Shown here in pieces: positions 25,686 to 37,376 of a stretch of 64,000 nt of DNA. A model generated the notes under the pieces. The model made no database searches. It was not told the origin of the DNA and saw nothing but the letters and a program-made list of their open reading frames with translations. Within the stretch, counting starts at the first letter, position 1. Each line of letters opens with the position of its first letter. The stretch covers positions 1,240,001 through 1,304,000 of the forward strand of contig JARFXM010000008.1 of assembly GCA_029532625.1 (NCBI GenBank), in the 5' to 3' direction. The position numbers were made by a program, and so were the translations under genes. The stretch comes from Lomentospora prolificans. Its lineage: Eukaryota; Ascomycota; Sordariomycetes; Microascales; Microascaceae.

Positions 25686-26405
25686 CTAGTTACGACCCTA
25701 TGGAATTCAAAAATTAGTTTTTCAAGCACCAGGACGAGAGGAACGTATACTCTTGCTTGCTACGTACCTCCAAGAACCCCTCCATGAAGCTGGATGGTAG
25801 CCTCTTGTCGCCGCGGAAGTTCTCCTCCTTGAAGTAGGACATAACGTGCGTGGTTTGTTTCCAGAAGTTCATCATTTCCTGCCATCCGGAAATCGTTAGC
25901 AACGATGGTTTCTCCGTTCCGCATTGGGCAAACTGATATATTCGGATCCCCGGTGGAACCTGGCCACTCCTAGGATGGTAGGATTTCGTACCTGGTACTC
26001 GGCATTGTTCTTCATAAGGAGGACATCTACGACGGCAAGCTTCTTGGCAAACCTGTGCCTCTCAAACTCTTGTCGTACTCGCGTTCGGAGGGCCGAGATG
26101 GGGAGAGGGATGTTGTACATGGTCTGGATCTCGGGAGCCTTTGAATAACCCCATGTTAGCAGTCGGGTTGCATACCTCGCATAAACCAAGACAAGCGGGC
26201 CCAAAATAAGGTCGCCTGTTTTCGCGTATCATGGGATAATCGAACATACCGCTCGCAACCAGCTTCGATACGCAGAAAGGACTCGTCGCTTGGCGTCGGA
26301 CCAATTGGCCGCTATCAACCCCGTTAGCGCAGCAGAAGTAACCAGGACAGCTCAATACTCACACTGCCGCGTCATGACCGCAAATTGGGTGGGTGTAATC
26401 GCCAT
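25686..26405 (-). CDS. NDUFA6: Complex I LYR subunit (NDUFA6/B14, Neurospora 14.8 kDa type)
   Basis: Five minus-strand exons (26405-26363, 26311-26250, 26138-25992, 25878-25768, 25697-25686) encode 124 residues. The LYR-type signature lies in [15 protein letters not shown], followed by the helical segment with [10 protein letters not shown] and the C-terminal [13 protein letters not shown]. Family members are accessory subunits of mitochondrial NADH:ubiquinone oxidoreductase that bind the acyl carrier protein at the matrix arm. The last exon is only 12 bases and adds GRN plus stop, giving the C-terminus FLEGRN. If that intron is retained the frame stays open for 17 other residues. BUD31 starts 334 bases away on the opposite strand. 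Confidence 0.93.
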
Positions 26406-26739
26406 TGTGGGCAGGCAATGGTTTCCGTCTGTCAGCTGAACGCAGTGTCTGATAAGTGCACGATGGGATCTTCAAGTTGATTGAAGTTCGGTCATTGCGT
26501 TGCAAGTGGAAATCACGTGACGCTGCGTCAAGAGCCAACGGCGAGTCTGGATTACTAATGCGGTCCAACGCGACGCTGCAAGGCTGTGGCGTCCATAACT
26601 CTTGTTGCCCCACCAATGCTGCTTCGGTCTGCGCCAGCTCTTTGCTTGCCACTTACAACAGGCAACTTCCCACGAGATCAACTTTGCAACATTCGTATTC
26701 CCCTAGGAACAGGGACACCTTACGCCGAAATTATACAAT
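26406..26739. promoter_or_regulatory. Bidirectional promoter of NDUFA6 and BUD31
   Basis: Only 334 bases separate the divergent start codons of the complex I subunit (ATG at 26405, -) and BUD31 (ATG at 26740, +), so both promoters must lie here, possibly sharing elements. GTGACGCTGCGTCA-like symmetric DNA is present near 26517-26530. I see no clear TATA box. Confidence 0.6.
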
Positions 26740-27251
26740 ATGCCTCCGATCCGAACTTCGGCGAAACGCAAGGCCCCGCCTGAGGGTTTCAGCGATATCG
26801 AGGATGATCTGCTCGTCTTCGCCAACAAGATGAAGGACGCCCAGAACAAGCCCCCTCCGCCAGGACCGAAGCACCAGGCGCAGTGGGAGATATTCCAGAT
26901 TTCCCACCAGAGGAGTCGATACGTATATGATCTTTACTACGAGAAGGAAGCCATTAGCAAGCAACTGTACGACTGGCTTCTTAAGAACGGTTACGCGGAC
27001 GCTATGCTCATTGCCAAGTGGAAGAAGCAGGGATATGAGAAGGTATGCTAGATATGTGTCTTGCGATGCCGTTACCTTGAACTGGTTACTGACTTTGGAC
27101 ATCTTAGCTCTGCTGCCTCCGGTGCGTACAGACCAAAGAAACCAACTTCAACTCGACCTGCATTTGCAGAGTCCCAAGGGCGCAGTTGAAGGAAGACCAG
27201 GAGATCCAGTGTGTGAGCTGCGGCTGCCGAGGATGCGCATCGAGCGATTAA
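26740..27251 (+). CDS. BUD31: Pre-mRNA splicing factor BUD31/Cwf14 (G10 family)
   Basis: Exons 26740-27042 and 27108-27251 join across a 65-base intron (GTATGC...CTTAG) into 148 residues, the usual family length. The N-terminal G10 signature includes the PPEGF region and QISHQRSRYVYDLYY. The C-terminus carries the zinc-binding cysteines CLRC, CICR and CVSCGCRGC, and ends SSD. BUD31 is a core protein of the activated spliceosome near the U6 internal stem loop. The stop lies 217 bases from the convergent stop of the zinc-finger gene. Confidence 0.96.
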
Positions 27252-27468
27252 GCGATGGGCCTGCTGATTGGATTTACGACATATCATTACTGGCGTTTGG
27301 TGGCATTTTTCACGACAGCATACTTGCAAGCGACTAATTCACGAATCTGGGCCGTGGGATTGTCATACTTCTGCACAAAAAGGTTGATATGATCCCGTGG
27401 ATTTCTGCTGTCTCCGACACTGACACCCGAGAGACAGAGAGATACCCAAATCATTATTTATCGCTTTC

Positions 27469-28324
27469 CTACGTCTTCGAGAACCCCGAGCGACCACCTC
27501 TCCCGAACCGAATGTTGGTCGGCACGAATTGCAAGGCGGACATGGCCCCCGTCAAACCTTCCATCTCCTCATCGGGGTCACTCTCTGAGGAATCATCTTC
27601 GTCGGTGGGGTTTTTCTTCGTTTGCTGCTTACTCGGGGAATCGGCTGCTTCTTTGTCCTGATTGTTAGTTTCGTTCCCCACCAAGAGACTTGATCGTCTG
27701 CGGGCATCCTTGGGCTGGAAGTTAACCGAGGACCTCCGGCGGCCATGGCCACCCTCTAAAAGGAGGGATCTCCTGCCGTCAACACCTTCCTTGGTGAGAG
27801 CGAAGAAATAGTTCTTGGGGTACATGTGCTTGTCAATCAGATGGAGCCTTCGTTTCTGGGGAGTTCTGCATTTTCTTTTGCAGCCCTCGACGAAGCATGA
27901 GTACTATGAAATGATATTAGTAATGGAAGCTTTAGAAATGGTAGCTTGGGAGGGAAAATGTAAGGGAGTTACGAGGTTTATTACTTGCCGTATGTTCGCC
28001 TCGGTCCCGTTTCACAGCAACAAAGGCGTCGTGACATTCCTCGATGTGTACGTTGAGCAAATGCTCCGAAGGCATGTTCTTATCGCATTCCAAACACCTG
28101 TTCTTGTGGGCCTTGTTGTAATGCGCCTCGTACTCCTCGTATGTCTTGAAGGACAGAACCTCCTTGTGAGGGGGCATAGAGCATTTCATGGCTGTGGCCG
28201 ACTCATCGTCCGATACAGCGCAGTCGAGGTCCACGAGTTTCGCCGCCGGGGATGCGCGAAGCTCCACTTCTGGCTCTTGGGCATCCACGCCTGTGCCGTC
28301 TTCGGGCTCTCGTAAGCGCTTCAT
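27469..28324 (-). CDS. ZNF511-like C2H2 zinc-finger protein with a GC-AG intron
   Basis: Exons 28324-27989 and 27903-27469 encode 256 residues. The reading frame is kept only if the intron starts GCAAGT and ends ATAG: the join gives GEHT|YSCFVEGC, and a GT donor two bases on would break it. Zinc-finger ligands appear in CLECDKNMPSEHLLNVHIEECH and in the C-terminal YSCFVEGC...KRRLHLIDKH, a pattern typical of the ZNF511 family. The tail is acidic and Ser-rich and ends FGRGGRSGFSKT. Molecular role is not established; a nuclear nucleic-acid-binding function is likely. In-frame codons upstream of 28324 have no ATG, so MKRLREPE is the start. Confidence 0.88.
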
Positions 28325-29556
28325 GCCTTTCAACAGCACAAGGAATCCTTTCCTTGCACTAGGGGCGGAGAATATGAAATATTTACTTGCTGAGAAGTAG
28401 ACCCTACTTTTTTGACTCAGTCCCAGGGGCGGTGAACAAGTCGGCTCCGAGACACCGTGTTGGTGGAATTGGCGCGTAGTTTCCCTGTTGGGTTGGTAGG
28501 AACGGGAGCGGTGCTTTTGATTTACAGCCAAAGTAATATACCAAGCTTGTTAATTCATTTGAGTTTAGGGGATGATTGACCTCAGGATCTGGGAGCTCAG
28601 GTTATAGGATGGTGACTGCTGTTGGTGTCGGGTTGGGTATTGATAAACGGGCCATGACGCCAAGGTTTATAGGGATCATATGAGAGGCCTAGCTGTCTGT
28701 ATTATTGTCCCGGGGTTGCAACTGGAGCTTATGGCCAGCAACATTGAATTCTGAACCTTTTGTGGGGTCTCGAGGTTGCGATGTGTAAGGGTGGTTGAGG
28801 GGATGCAGGTTCAGCGTTTCCGAGCATTTAGTGCGTCTGGCAACGGAAACCCCGCTGGGCGGACAGCGCATTCATGCTGCATGTGCTGTTGAGCCAGGCC
28901 TGATCTGATCCCGACCCAGGCAAATTTTAACCGACTTTCCGCCGGGGCCTAACGGGGCCGACTGCCTCCTTCCACTGAATTCTAGGTGCAAGATCACGGC
29001 ACGTGTTGAGGCTTCATTGTTCACTCATTCATTCCACTACCACCGCGCAAACGCCCCCCTCAAGGCCAGCTCTCCGGTTCCCAGCCAACCGTTTCAGCAT
29101 CATCGCGCAGGGTGCTGCTTTTGACTTGCACGGTTTACGACCTATTCCAAGCGCCGAGTTCATTTGGACGACCTCGCGACCACAGCTCCGTCGTGTGCTG
29201 TGCTTGTGTCGTCGCTGGATCCCTGTGTTTCTCCAATGCGATCTTGTTGCAATGCGCCACTATCTCCAGTCCGAGTTGAGCTCATAGAGGAGTCGGACTC
29301 CTACCCTGTGTAGCTCTAGGACCAGTTCTCCCAGACCCTATTTGGAAATCGCCCGAGCTTGCTCTCAGGAAGGTCCATTTCGTTCAACTTTTTCCAGTAT
29401 GAGGCCAGGGTGTGCAGCAGTCTGTCAGGCTCAAACACAGCACTTACCGTGACCTCTCTCCTCTCATTTCTAATTCGTTGACCTCCGGATCCGGGGTCCA
29501 AACATCCTATCTCATCCTTGGCCTTTTCTGGCTTCCGTCTCGTCTTTTCTTCAACC
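28325..29556. promoter_or_regulatory. Divergent promoter region, zinc-finger gene and EST1-like gene
   Basis: 1.2 kb between divergent start codons. The half next to the EST1-like gene (from about 29000) is C/T-rich with poly-pyrimidine leader character. No coding exon, TATA box or repeat stands out. Confidence 0.55.
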
Positions 29557-32397
29557 ATGGCTTCCGAGGCAGCCGCCGACAGAGCGGCAGATGTTGCCGG
29601 AGTCTGGAAGTATGTTTGCGACTTTGAAAGCCAGGTCCGTCTCCAAGTCGCGGCTCACTAACCTACCTCGTATAGACATGCCCAGAAAATTTTCAAGGCC
29701 ATTCAGAAGGAGGCCAATAATCTAAAGCGCGGCTCACATGGTGATATCAGCGACGCAAAGTGGAAGTCTTTGGAGGATGCTATGAGCCAGTAAGTGCGCG
29801 CGCGGGGGATGCGTAGCCACAGTTCCCTACCCGAGCCTTGCACTCCTCGATCATACTAAGCCCCTTCAGGTACCGCCTCGCCTGCGTTGGCATTCTGTTC
29901 CAGGATCCTGAATTCGCCCAGCAGAACCAGGTAGAGAAGGCGCTCTGGACCAGCCACATCCTCATCAATAATATTTATCGTAATGTCAGCAAGCGCCTCC
30001 CTCCTGACCAAAAGGTCAAGATACGGAGCGTCGAGAGCCGATACAATAGGTTCATCACCACGTCGCAACTCTTCTACAAAGGTTATATACAGCGTCTCTC
30101 TATGAGGTACAACATTGAACCTTTGCACCGAATTGCTGCAGCCGTCAAGGTTCAGCGCGGTCCCGGACAGGATTGCATCCCGTCAATCACCCCAGAGATC
30201 CAGTCCATGATCCTACTTTCCGTTCAAGAGACCTTGACTTATCTCGGCGACCTCTCGCGCTATCGCGCTCAGCTGAAACCGAATAGCCGTGACAACGAGG
30301 CTGCCATCACATACTACAGCCTCGCCCACGATGTCGTACCCGACCGTGGATTCGCCCTGCATCAGATTGGCGTTACTTACCTTGAGGCTGACAAGCACCT
30401 CGAGGTTGTGTACTATTTCTTCATGTCTCTTGCTCGCAAGACACCGCACCCCAACGCTGAAAAGAACTTGGAAGCCAAGCTCAAGACCATTCAGGCTGGC
30501 AAGTCGGCTATCTCCGGCTCTCAATCGATGCAGCAAATCCTAGAAGGACGAATCGTGCAGCTCCTAGCTAAATACATGACCAATGCTACGTTTCCCGGGC
30601 GAGACGAGCTAGAGCAGACCGTTTTGGCTCGACTCGAACAATTCCTGCAATCCGAACACTCTGCGGATTCCGTCGTCAGGATGGCATTGGTTAACATGAG
30701 TGCGTACTACTATGCTCAAAAACATCATGGTGAGTTGGAATCCAGTACTTTGACCCCCCCCCCTTTATCCTTTACCCGCGCAGTCTTCTGATCGCAAGTT
30801 AGCTCAATCGCTCGCATCTGCCTACACCCTGTCTTTCAACATGCAGTTCCTCCAAGCTATCTCCCGACTCATGCAAGGCTACCTTCGGGAAGCCCAGGGG
30901 GTTATGCCTGGCGAGATGGAACCTTCAGCTTCTCGCCTCAGCCAATTGCATAGCATTTCACCTGGCGTGGATACGGCTGTCCGTGTTCTGCGGCTGTATT
31001 GTTGCTGGCTCTCATCTCATGTCGAGGATTTAGCACAGGCTCCTCAGGCGGCCCAGTTTCTTGTACAATCCGCGTGGAAAGATTTTGCGCAAATGGCTAC
31101 TGAACTCATCACCTATTGCATATCTGATATGGAGGAGTTCTGCAAGAAGAACCAGCTGTCGTTCCCCCCAACCGCACCCTATCTCCTGAAAGAAGATGAG
31201 GAGGCTGTCTGCTGCTTGTCTATTGGGGATCTTAGTTCTGATATCTACGCTCGTCTTTTTCACCAGGATCGTACAAGGGTAAGGAAGCCCACCATGCTCG
31301 AACTTGGTGTTGAAGGAGCCAATCCTCTAGACGAGTTTGTCTGCCGACTTGGTGATGTCGTCGATTCTATTCGGCGCTTTTCGGAAAACCCAGCTGTCCC
31401 TCTTGGCATACAGACTCGGAGCGACGGAAACTGGTCTCTAGTTTATGGGTACCAAGTTCCCGCGGAACCTCAGGAACAGCCTCCTTTGGAAAGTCAGAGC
31501 AGTCCCCTGAATTCTCCTGTCCCTAACCACGAAGTAGTGCAGCGTGCTACACCTGTTACTACTGAAGCGTACCAACAGCTACAGGTGCCCGCGATGCCGG
31601 TTAATGACAGGGCTGTCCCGCCTAGCGGGACTCTAGATATGCAAGTCTCTGCACTGAGCCCAAGCTCGCCGGTGGATTCACTGGCTGTTAGCACACGGGG
31701 AGGCACGTATTCACCCCTTTCATGGGATTGGTTTCACGAGCCCACACCCACGGGTGCTTGGGCAGGTCTAACTCGAGAGGTATTCGAAAATCTTCCGACT
31801 GGATCAACCACAGGAAACCGACGCCCGTCCAGCGCTGTTAGTGGGAATGGTGACCAGCGAGAGATGCTCTTACAAATGCTTCGCTCTGCATCTCAAGGTA
31901 CGGGCAAAGCAAGCCCGTCTTCTATACCTGCCATGTCTCCACGGGCACAGGTACGCGGAGACGTCCATCCCGGACAAGCCGATTACGCATTCCCGCAAGG
32001 TGGCCCCTCGGTCCATTATGGAGCTTCCATCGACGGGATTGCCAACGGCTTTGCTGCTTCAGTGACAAGCCCGCCTCGAGACGTTGGAGCTGCGGAGCAA
32101 TCCAATGCTTACATGCTCCACAGACCGAGCCAGATGCAGCAGAAGCAGCGGCAGCAACAGCAACAGCGGCGGGCGCCACATGCGTACCGCGCTTCTCTGT
32201 CGCAACAAGTTCAGCAGCAGATGGCCGCTATGCAAACCTTGGACCCTCGGGACGGTGGTAGGCCCCGGTCCAGTCGAGGGAACAGCGGGCGTGGCTCGCG
32301 GAATCATGGAGATGGTAGTGGACAGGATGGCGCGCATCTTCTAGACTTGAGGAAGAAGACTGTAACCCGAATCCAGCGTGGAATGAATGGCCCGTGA
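29557..32397 (+). CDS. EST1/SMG7-family protein with TPR-like and DNA/RNA-binding domains
   Basis: Four exons (29557-29609, 29676-29789, 29870-30729, 30803-32397) give 873 residues. Early residues hold the EST1 N-terminal helix repeat region, including LWTSHILINNIYRN. Around residues 165-235 lies the conserved SMG5/6/7 core LGDLSRYRAQL, NEAAITYYSLAHDVVPDRGF and NQIGVTYLEADKHLEVVYYFFMSLA-like TPR pairs (here HQIG). The third intron was set so that phase 1 G joins CTCAATCG, which restores AQSLASAYTLSF. The C-terminal third is Ser/Pro/Gln-rich with a poly-Gln stretch near residues 785-800 and Arg/Gly-rich patches. Family members act in telomerase recruitment or nonsense-mediated decay; for filamentous fungi the Ebs1/SMG7-like decay role is more likely. 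Confidence 0.9.
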
Positions 32398-33699
32398 ATG
32401 AATACTTGGATTCGGGTGATTATTGCTCAGCCTAACGCGTATTTCTTCGTCTGCTGGAGCTCCTCGTTTCTCTACGGAGCAACGACGAAGATGGAAACCC
32501 GTCAGAATGGCCGACTTTGAACGGTATTCTACAGGAGGACTGATTGGACCCATTTGCTCGCCCGCGATGGACCTTCGCATAGTCTCCTTGGAACGAGACT
32601 AGCTGCAGGACTGGCAGGCTAAAGGCAGACCCCCTATTCGTGAGACGTGAATGCCTCAACGGAGCGCGAGGCAGTCCTCGATTGCCTCCGCCAAGCGGGT
32701 CGCTTTTTGCTATCTAGCAGCGATGAACTCTGGGATGCGCTGCTCTAAACCGGTCGCACCGAGCCTTGAGAGAGGAACGCGGCTATTTCAGGGAAGAGTG
32801 CTCTTATCGTCTGTTCTCAAGCGCGGAGACTCAAGACTCGACGCAAGTCACTGGTGGCACCAGACCTTTGTTTCCTTCTTACTACTGCGCCTCTGCATGT
32901 GCTTTCTTCCCGTTCATCTTCCCCCCCCTCCCTTTTTATTTTATATTCTTTGATCTTTGATCGTTTATGGCTTTTGCGGCTGATTCGAACACCAGGGATG
33001 CATTTGGGAGAGGGCACCTTTGAGAAGACCTACTCACCCTCCCTGTTAGACTCTACGCCGCTCCTTCTATGCGTTTCCATATCGGAGTGCCAATAACCGT
33101 TGGAAGTGGTGTCTCTGTGGCCTGGTATCTTTTGCCGGTTCAACAGTTCTTTCTATTATCCTCGCTCCCTTTCATGTTGTCTTTTTCACGAAGGAAGAAC
33201 AATACTGTCCTTGCCCAAGGATGGGAACTCTTGTCCTTCTAAAGACCCTATATATCATAGGAATTATTCAAACTAGTTCTTTTTTTTTTTTAAACGTTTA
33301 GAACCACAATTGCGATCACTTTGTCGCCGTGAGCTTGGAGCCAACGATCTTGTTGTTGAAACTTTTTATTTCGTTCTATTCTTGGTCTACCCTTTCTTCC
33401 CAACCCATAATAAGGAAGAGGAAAGAACAAACAAAAACCAAAGTCATGTCTCCCTTTCTAGACGACATCGGACCATGCTTTAAAAGACAAGATGAAACTT
33501 GGAAAGGGAAAAACAAGAAGAAAAAAAAAACATGTCCCGAATCCCAAGAAAACATAAGTTTCCGTCTCTTTTTACCGATTATGTTTCCAACGCCAAACCT
33601 ATGTGGCGCCTGAGTGATAGTCCAGTTGATGACAGTACACTGGAGGCGCCGGATTCTTCCGTTTATCGAACAGGGTATTTTTTGATATGATGGTGTTAT
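32398..33699. other. Intergenic region between convergent genes
   Basis: 1.3 kb between the stop codons of the EST1-like gene (+) and adenosine kinase (-). T-rich runs at about 33280-33290 and A/G-rich DNA at about 33410-33530 are the only structure seen. Probably two 3' UTRs. Confidence 0.6.
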
Positions 33700-35023
33700 C
33701 TATTGGGGGGAGTAGGTCTGCTTGGGGGTGGGGAACCTGGGGTTCAAGTTAGTTGCGAGTCAAGACAGATAAATAGTTTAATAGGGCCTAGAGGTTGAAC
33801 TTACGAAGGACCAAGCTCCTGGATGCTCAATCGAGCGAGCCACTGGCCCATGTCGACGGCGGTCTCAAGAGACTTGCCCTCAACAAGGCCAGCAAGGAAA
33901 CCACCGGCGAAGGCGTCACCGGCACCGTTGGTGTCGGTAATTTTGTCCGCCTCGATGGCGTGGACGGGGACCTCGCGGACGGAGTCATCACCCTGGACGG
34001 CGATGAGAGTGGGCTCGGTGCCCTGGGTGACGATGGCGACACGCTTGCGCTGAGTGTTCTCCTTGGGGAGGTTAGCAAGGTGCTTGGCGACATCCTTGGG
34101 TTCCTTGGAGGCGAGGCCGTGTGCCTCGGCGTAAGCGGCGACCTCGGTCTCATTGCCGATGATGTAGTCCCAGTAAGGGGCGGAGGCATCGACGACGTCT
34201 TTGAAGAACTGAGGGATGAAGGGGGCGGAGAGGTTCACGACGAAGGCCTTGTTCTGGGCAGCGGCGAGTTTTCCGAGTTCCATGATGGCCGGGGGGCAGA
34301 CTTTTTTTTGGACGGAATGTTAGTAACCAAGCGGTACCCCCTTTTTGCTTTCCTTTAGAATAGTATGGTAAGGAAGGTTTCACATACCAGTGAAATGGAA
34401 GCCTCCAACATAGAAGATCTCGGCGTTCTCGGCGAGGGCCCAAATCTCGGGCTTCTTCAAGTGCTCAAGGTCGTACTTGTTGGCGGCATCGAGGGCAGTG
34501 CAGAGCGACCTATTGTGGCCGGTGATGATGGCACCGCACCTACCGGTGGGCTCCTTGGGGTCAACGCGGTACTCGACCCTGAGGCCGGCAGCCTGAACAG
34601 CATCGCGGAGGATAGCAGCGTACTTGTCGTCACCTACGCAGCCGAGGTAAACAACGCTGTTCGGGGGGAGGATGTACTGGGCACCACGGGCGGAGTTCTG
34701 GGCAGCACCACCGGCGAGGAGCTTGGCGTCATAGTTGTTGAGGAGGTCCTCGTAGAGAGGAAGGTGCTTATCCTCGGCGAGAATGGCGTCGTTGGCCTTG
34801 AGGTCGTACTTCTTGAGAAGAGCCTCATCGCCAAAGGCCTGGATGTCTGTGAAGATGTGCCGAATGTTAGCTTACAGCACCCCACCTTGCAACTTTTTTT
34901 TCTTTTTTTTGGGGGGGGGGATCTCTTGGAGGGATTAAGCGGTGGGAAAGGAAAGGGAAAAACCGGAATCATACCGAGAAGAGGGTTCTCGAGGCAGAGA
35001 AGAGCGTATTCCTTGGGAGCCAT
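33700..35023 (-). CDS. ADO1: Adenosine kinase
   Basis: Minus-strand exons 35023-34975, 34846-34388, 34300-33805 and 33736-33700 encode 346 residues, the family's usual length. PfkB features are clear: MAPKEYALLCLENPLLD at the start, GGAAQNSARGAQ for substrate binding, GRCGAIITG, GNETE, and the ATP/anion-hole motif DTNGAGDAFAGGF with catalytic Asp at about residue 298. The last 37-base exon restores the conserved tail QELGPSFPTPKQTYSPQ. The enzyme phosphorylates adenosine to AMP with ATP and pulls the S-adenosylhomocysteine reaction forward by removing adenosine. The same frame stays open upstream to a true ATG at 35335, adding 104 residues of mitochondrial-targeting type. Confidence 0.96.
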
Positions 35024-35335
35024 CTTAGCAGCAGTGAATTGACCGACACGGCGAGAAGCGGAAAGGCAAAAAGATCTGGAGAAGCTGTTTGGGGATAGGT
35101 TTGCCGATGTCGTTGTGGTGGACAATGGCGGGGTCTTGTTATATACGAGATATTGATGCTCGCCAGGGATGTTGGGTGATGGCGGGGTACTGATGCTTTT
35201 GCGTGGGGTCGTCCCAAGCAGGCTAATGAACCGCCTGGAGCTCACTTGCGCTCTTACTGGCCTGCTGGCAGAGGCGGCATTTGCGAGTCCGGTTGCGCGA
35301 GCTAATAGACCTTGCCTACAGAGAATGTGCGACAT
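35024..35335 (-). CDS. Possible mitochondrial N-terminal extension of adenosine kinase
   Basis: An ATG at 35335 opens a frame that runs without stop for 104 codons into the canonical adenosine kinase ATG at 35023. The encoded sequence starts MSHILCRQGLLARATGLANA and continues Arg/Ser/Ala-rich, with no Asp or Glu in roughly the first 55 residues, the composition of a mitochondrial presequence. A TATATAA box lies inside this stretch and could drive a shorter transcript for the cytosolic form. Open by chance remains possible: for 104 random codons at equal base use the chance is about 0.7 percent. Confidence 0.35.
35139..35145 (-). promoter_or_regulatory. TATA box, candidate for the short adenosine kinase transcript
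   Basis: TATATAA on the minus strand, 116 bases upstream of the canonical ATG at 35023. At usual spacing it would start transcription inside the N-terminal extension, giving a leader of roughly 85-90 bases. Confidence 0.45.
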
Positions 35336-36303
35336 TTTTTCGGGGCTGGCGACCTGGTCCTCATTGTAGACGGTAGGAGGTGTGCCTTGCTTTTTCCATC
35401 CAGTCCTCGACTTGCGGACTGTCTGGTGCTTCGATTGGAGACCAAAGATGAAGGTGATGCTTCAAATGTTCAGATTATTCCCCTCTTCACAATCGTTGGT
35501 TTTGATCTGTACTGGGTTTGCTTTCTATTTTAGGCGGGCCTTGGGGCCTGGGAGACCCTCTGTCTTTATAGATTGGGGGCTTCAGTGGCTGGGCGACCAT
35601 CGTATGATCAACTGCTCTGGGGGGTGTCCCGCCCCAAATGGTCACGGGTTCTATTAATTGATCATCGCAAGCCTCATTGCCAGGCTGGATGAGATGCGCG
35701 TTCGTAGCGGTCCGCTATCGGAAACACACAACGACTGGAATCGATACATGGAATCTTTACTACTGGCCATGAGAAAGAAAGCTTCCACGCAGGCCGGAGA
35801 GGAACTTAATCTGCGGACACGGCATGTATAAGACGTCGCCGCGTGTCCGGTACTCGCATCCAGAGATGTGGCGAGCCCAAATAGGGGCCTACCTACTTAC
35901 ATATACATACCCTGATGCCATCAATTGATGCTCCAAGTCGATTTCTACGGGGCTGCTACCAGTGGGCTAGGCTGGACTCCAAGTGACTACACTGATCTTT
36001 GCAAAGAACACTCGATGGGTTCGGCTTTCCTCTTGTTTCCATCGTTTTGAATGTCATCCAAAGCAACACCGAGGCTCTTTTTTTCTTCGCTTTCAAAAAG
36101 GTCCGTCAATAATTCTAATATACCAGCCGTCACAACATAACTTTTGGGTTGCGTGTCTAAGCACCGCTCTTGGCTGGGAATCATGAAATGCCCTTGTACT
36201 TTCATCGTCCGAGCTAATACCAACTATCTGCCCTTGGAAAGTACCGTTGAAAGATGCTAGCCTGTAAACACCGTCCCTATGAACCAGGAAAAGCACACCA
36301 GCC
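35336..36303. other. Intergenic region between tandem minus-strand genes
   Basis: About 1 kb holding the adenosine kinase promoter side and the 3' UTR of the uL2 gene. No exon, repeat or RNA gene is visible. Confidence 0.6.
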
Positions 36304-37376
36304 TTAATCCTTCGTCTTCTGGGTACCACGAAGCAGACCCGTCCTCCTGGCGGCAATAAGACCGGCCTTCTGACCCTGGGAAGCGTATCGCGAGATTGTC
36401 GAAGCCTTACCGATATGTTGATGGTTACCCTACAGATGGTGTCAGTATCCGTTGGCCGTAGATGCGGGGGTGGGTTGAAGGAAGAACATACACCACCGTG
36501 AGGATGGTCGACAGGGTTCATGGCAACACCACGAGTCTTGGGCCAGTTGTTGCGCTTGACGGCATACTTATGCTTCGCGCGGGAAGCCTCTGTAAAGAAG
36601 AAAACAGATAGTTAGCATAATCAGTAAACAAAACCGACATCCCCGATCCCATATCAACTCGGGAAAAAGAAAAAAAAATTCCGCCCCACGGCTACTCCAC
36701 CCATGCTCCTTCAAAAAATCTCAGAACTCGGTCGATACGTACTCATCAAAGGCTTGTCGGTACGACCACCACCGGCAACGATACCAATCATTCCTCGGGA
36801 ACCGCTCTGGACGACCTTCTTGGAACCGGAGGGGAGCTTAATACGGGTCTTGCCCTCATCGGGGTTGTGGCCGATAATGGTGATGTAGTTGCCGGAGGTC
36901 CTCGCGAGCTTGCCCCTGTCGCCAATCTTCTCCTCGACGTTCGTGACAACGGTACCCTCGGGCATGTGGCCGAGAGGAAGGACGTTACCGACGGTGAGAG
37001 CGGCGTTCTTTCCGGCATAGATGAATTGACCAGTGTACATTCCCTCGTTGGCGATGAAGGTCTCGGTGTGAAGCTTGAACTTGTAGGGGTCACGGAAGAC
37101 GACCTTGGCGAGAGGCGCACCACGGCCGGGGTCGTGGATGATCTCCTTCACAATACCGCGGACGTATCCATGTCGCTCAGAGAAGTCGAGAGTTCGGAAC
37201 CTGGCGACACCATTTCGGAGGCGGGTGTTGGCAGCTAGATAAAGCCGATGTGTGAGCACAGGAAAAAAAAAAAAAACTCTTGTTTCCCAATTTCACCGCA
37301 GTCCCGTCAAATGGAGATAATCCTTACTGAAGATGCTGCCGCGACCCTTTCGCTGATTGCGAATAACTCTACCCAT
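36304..37376 (-). CDS. RPL2: 60S ribosomal protein uL2 (yeast L2, mammalian L8)
   Basis: Exons 37376-37328, 37234-36743, 36589-36492 and 36429-36304 encode exactly 254 residues, as in yeast. The start [16 protein letters not shown], the segment [20 protein letters not shown] and the signature [17 protein letters not shown], which contains the conserved histidine near the peptidyl transferase centre, are all present; the last motif is assembled across the exon 3-4 junction. Four short exons with an early first intron are typical of fungal ribosomal protein genes. It acts in the cytosolic large subunit, close to the peptidyl transferase centre and intersubunit bridges. Confidence 0.98.

Noticed and set aside
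28325..28531. In-frame N-terminal extension of the ZNF511-like protein
   Set aside because: The extension starts at TTG and contains no ATG before MKRLREPE.
30730..30840. Internal start MQFLQAISRL for a separate gene after the third exon of the EST1-like gene
   Set aside because: A phase-1 intron (30730-30802) joins the two parts in frame and restores a continuous EST1-family helix region.
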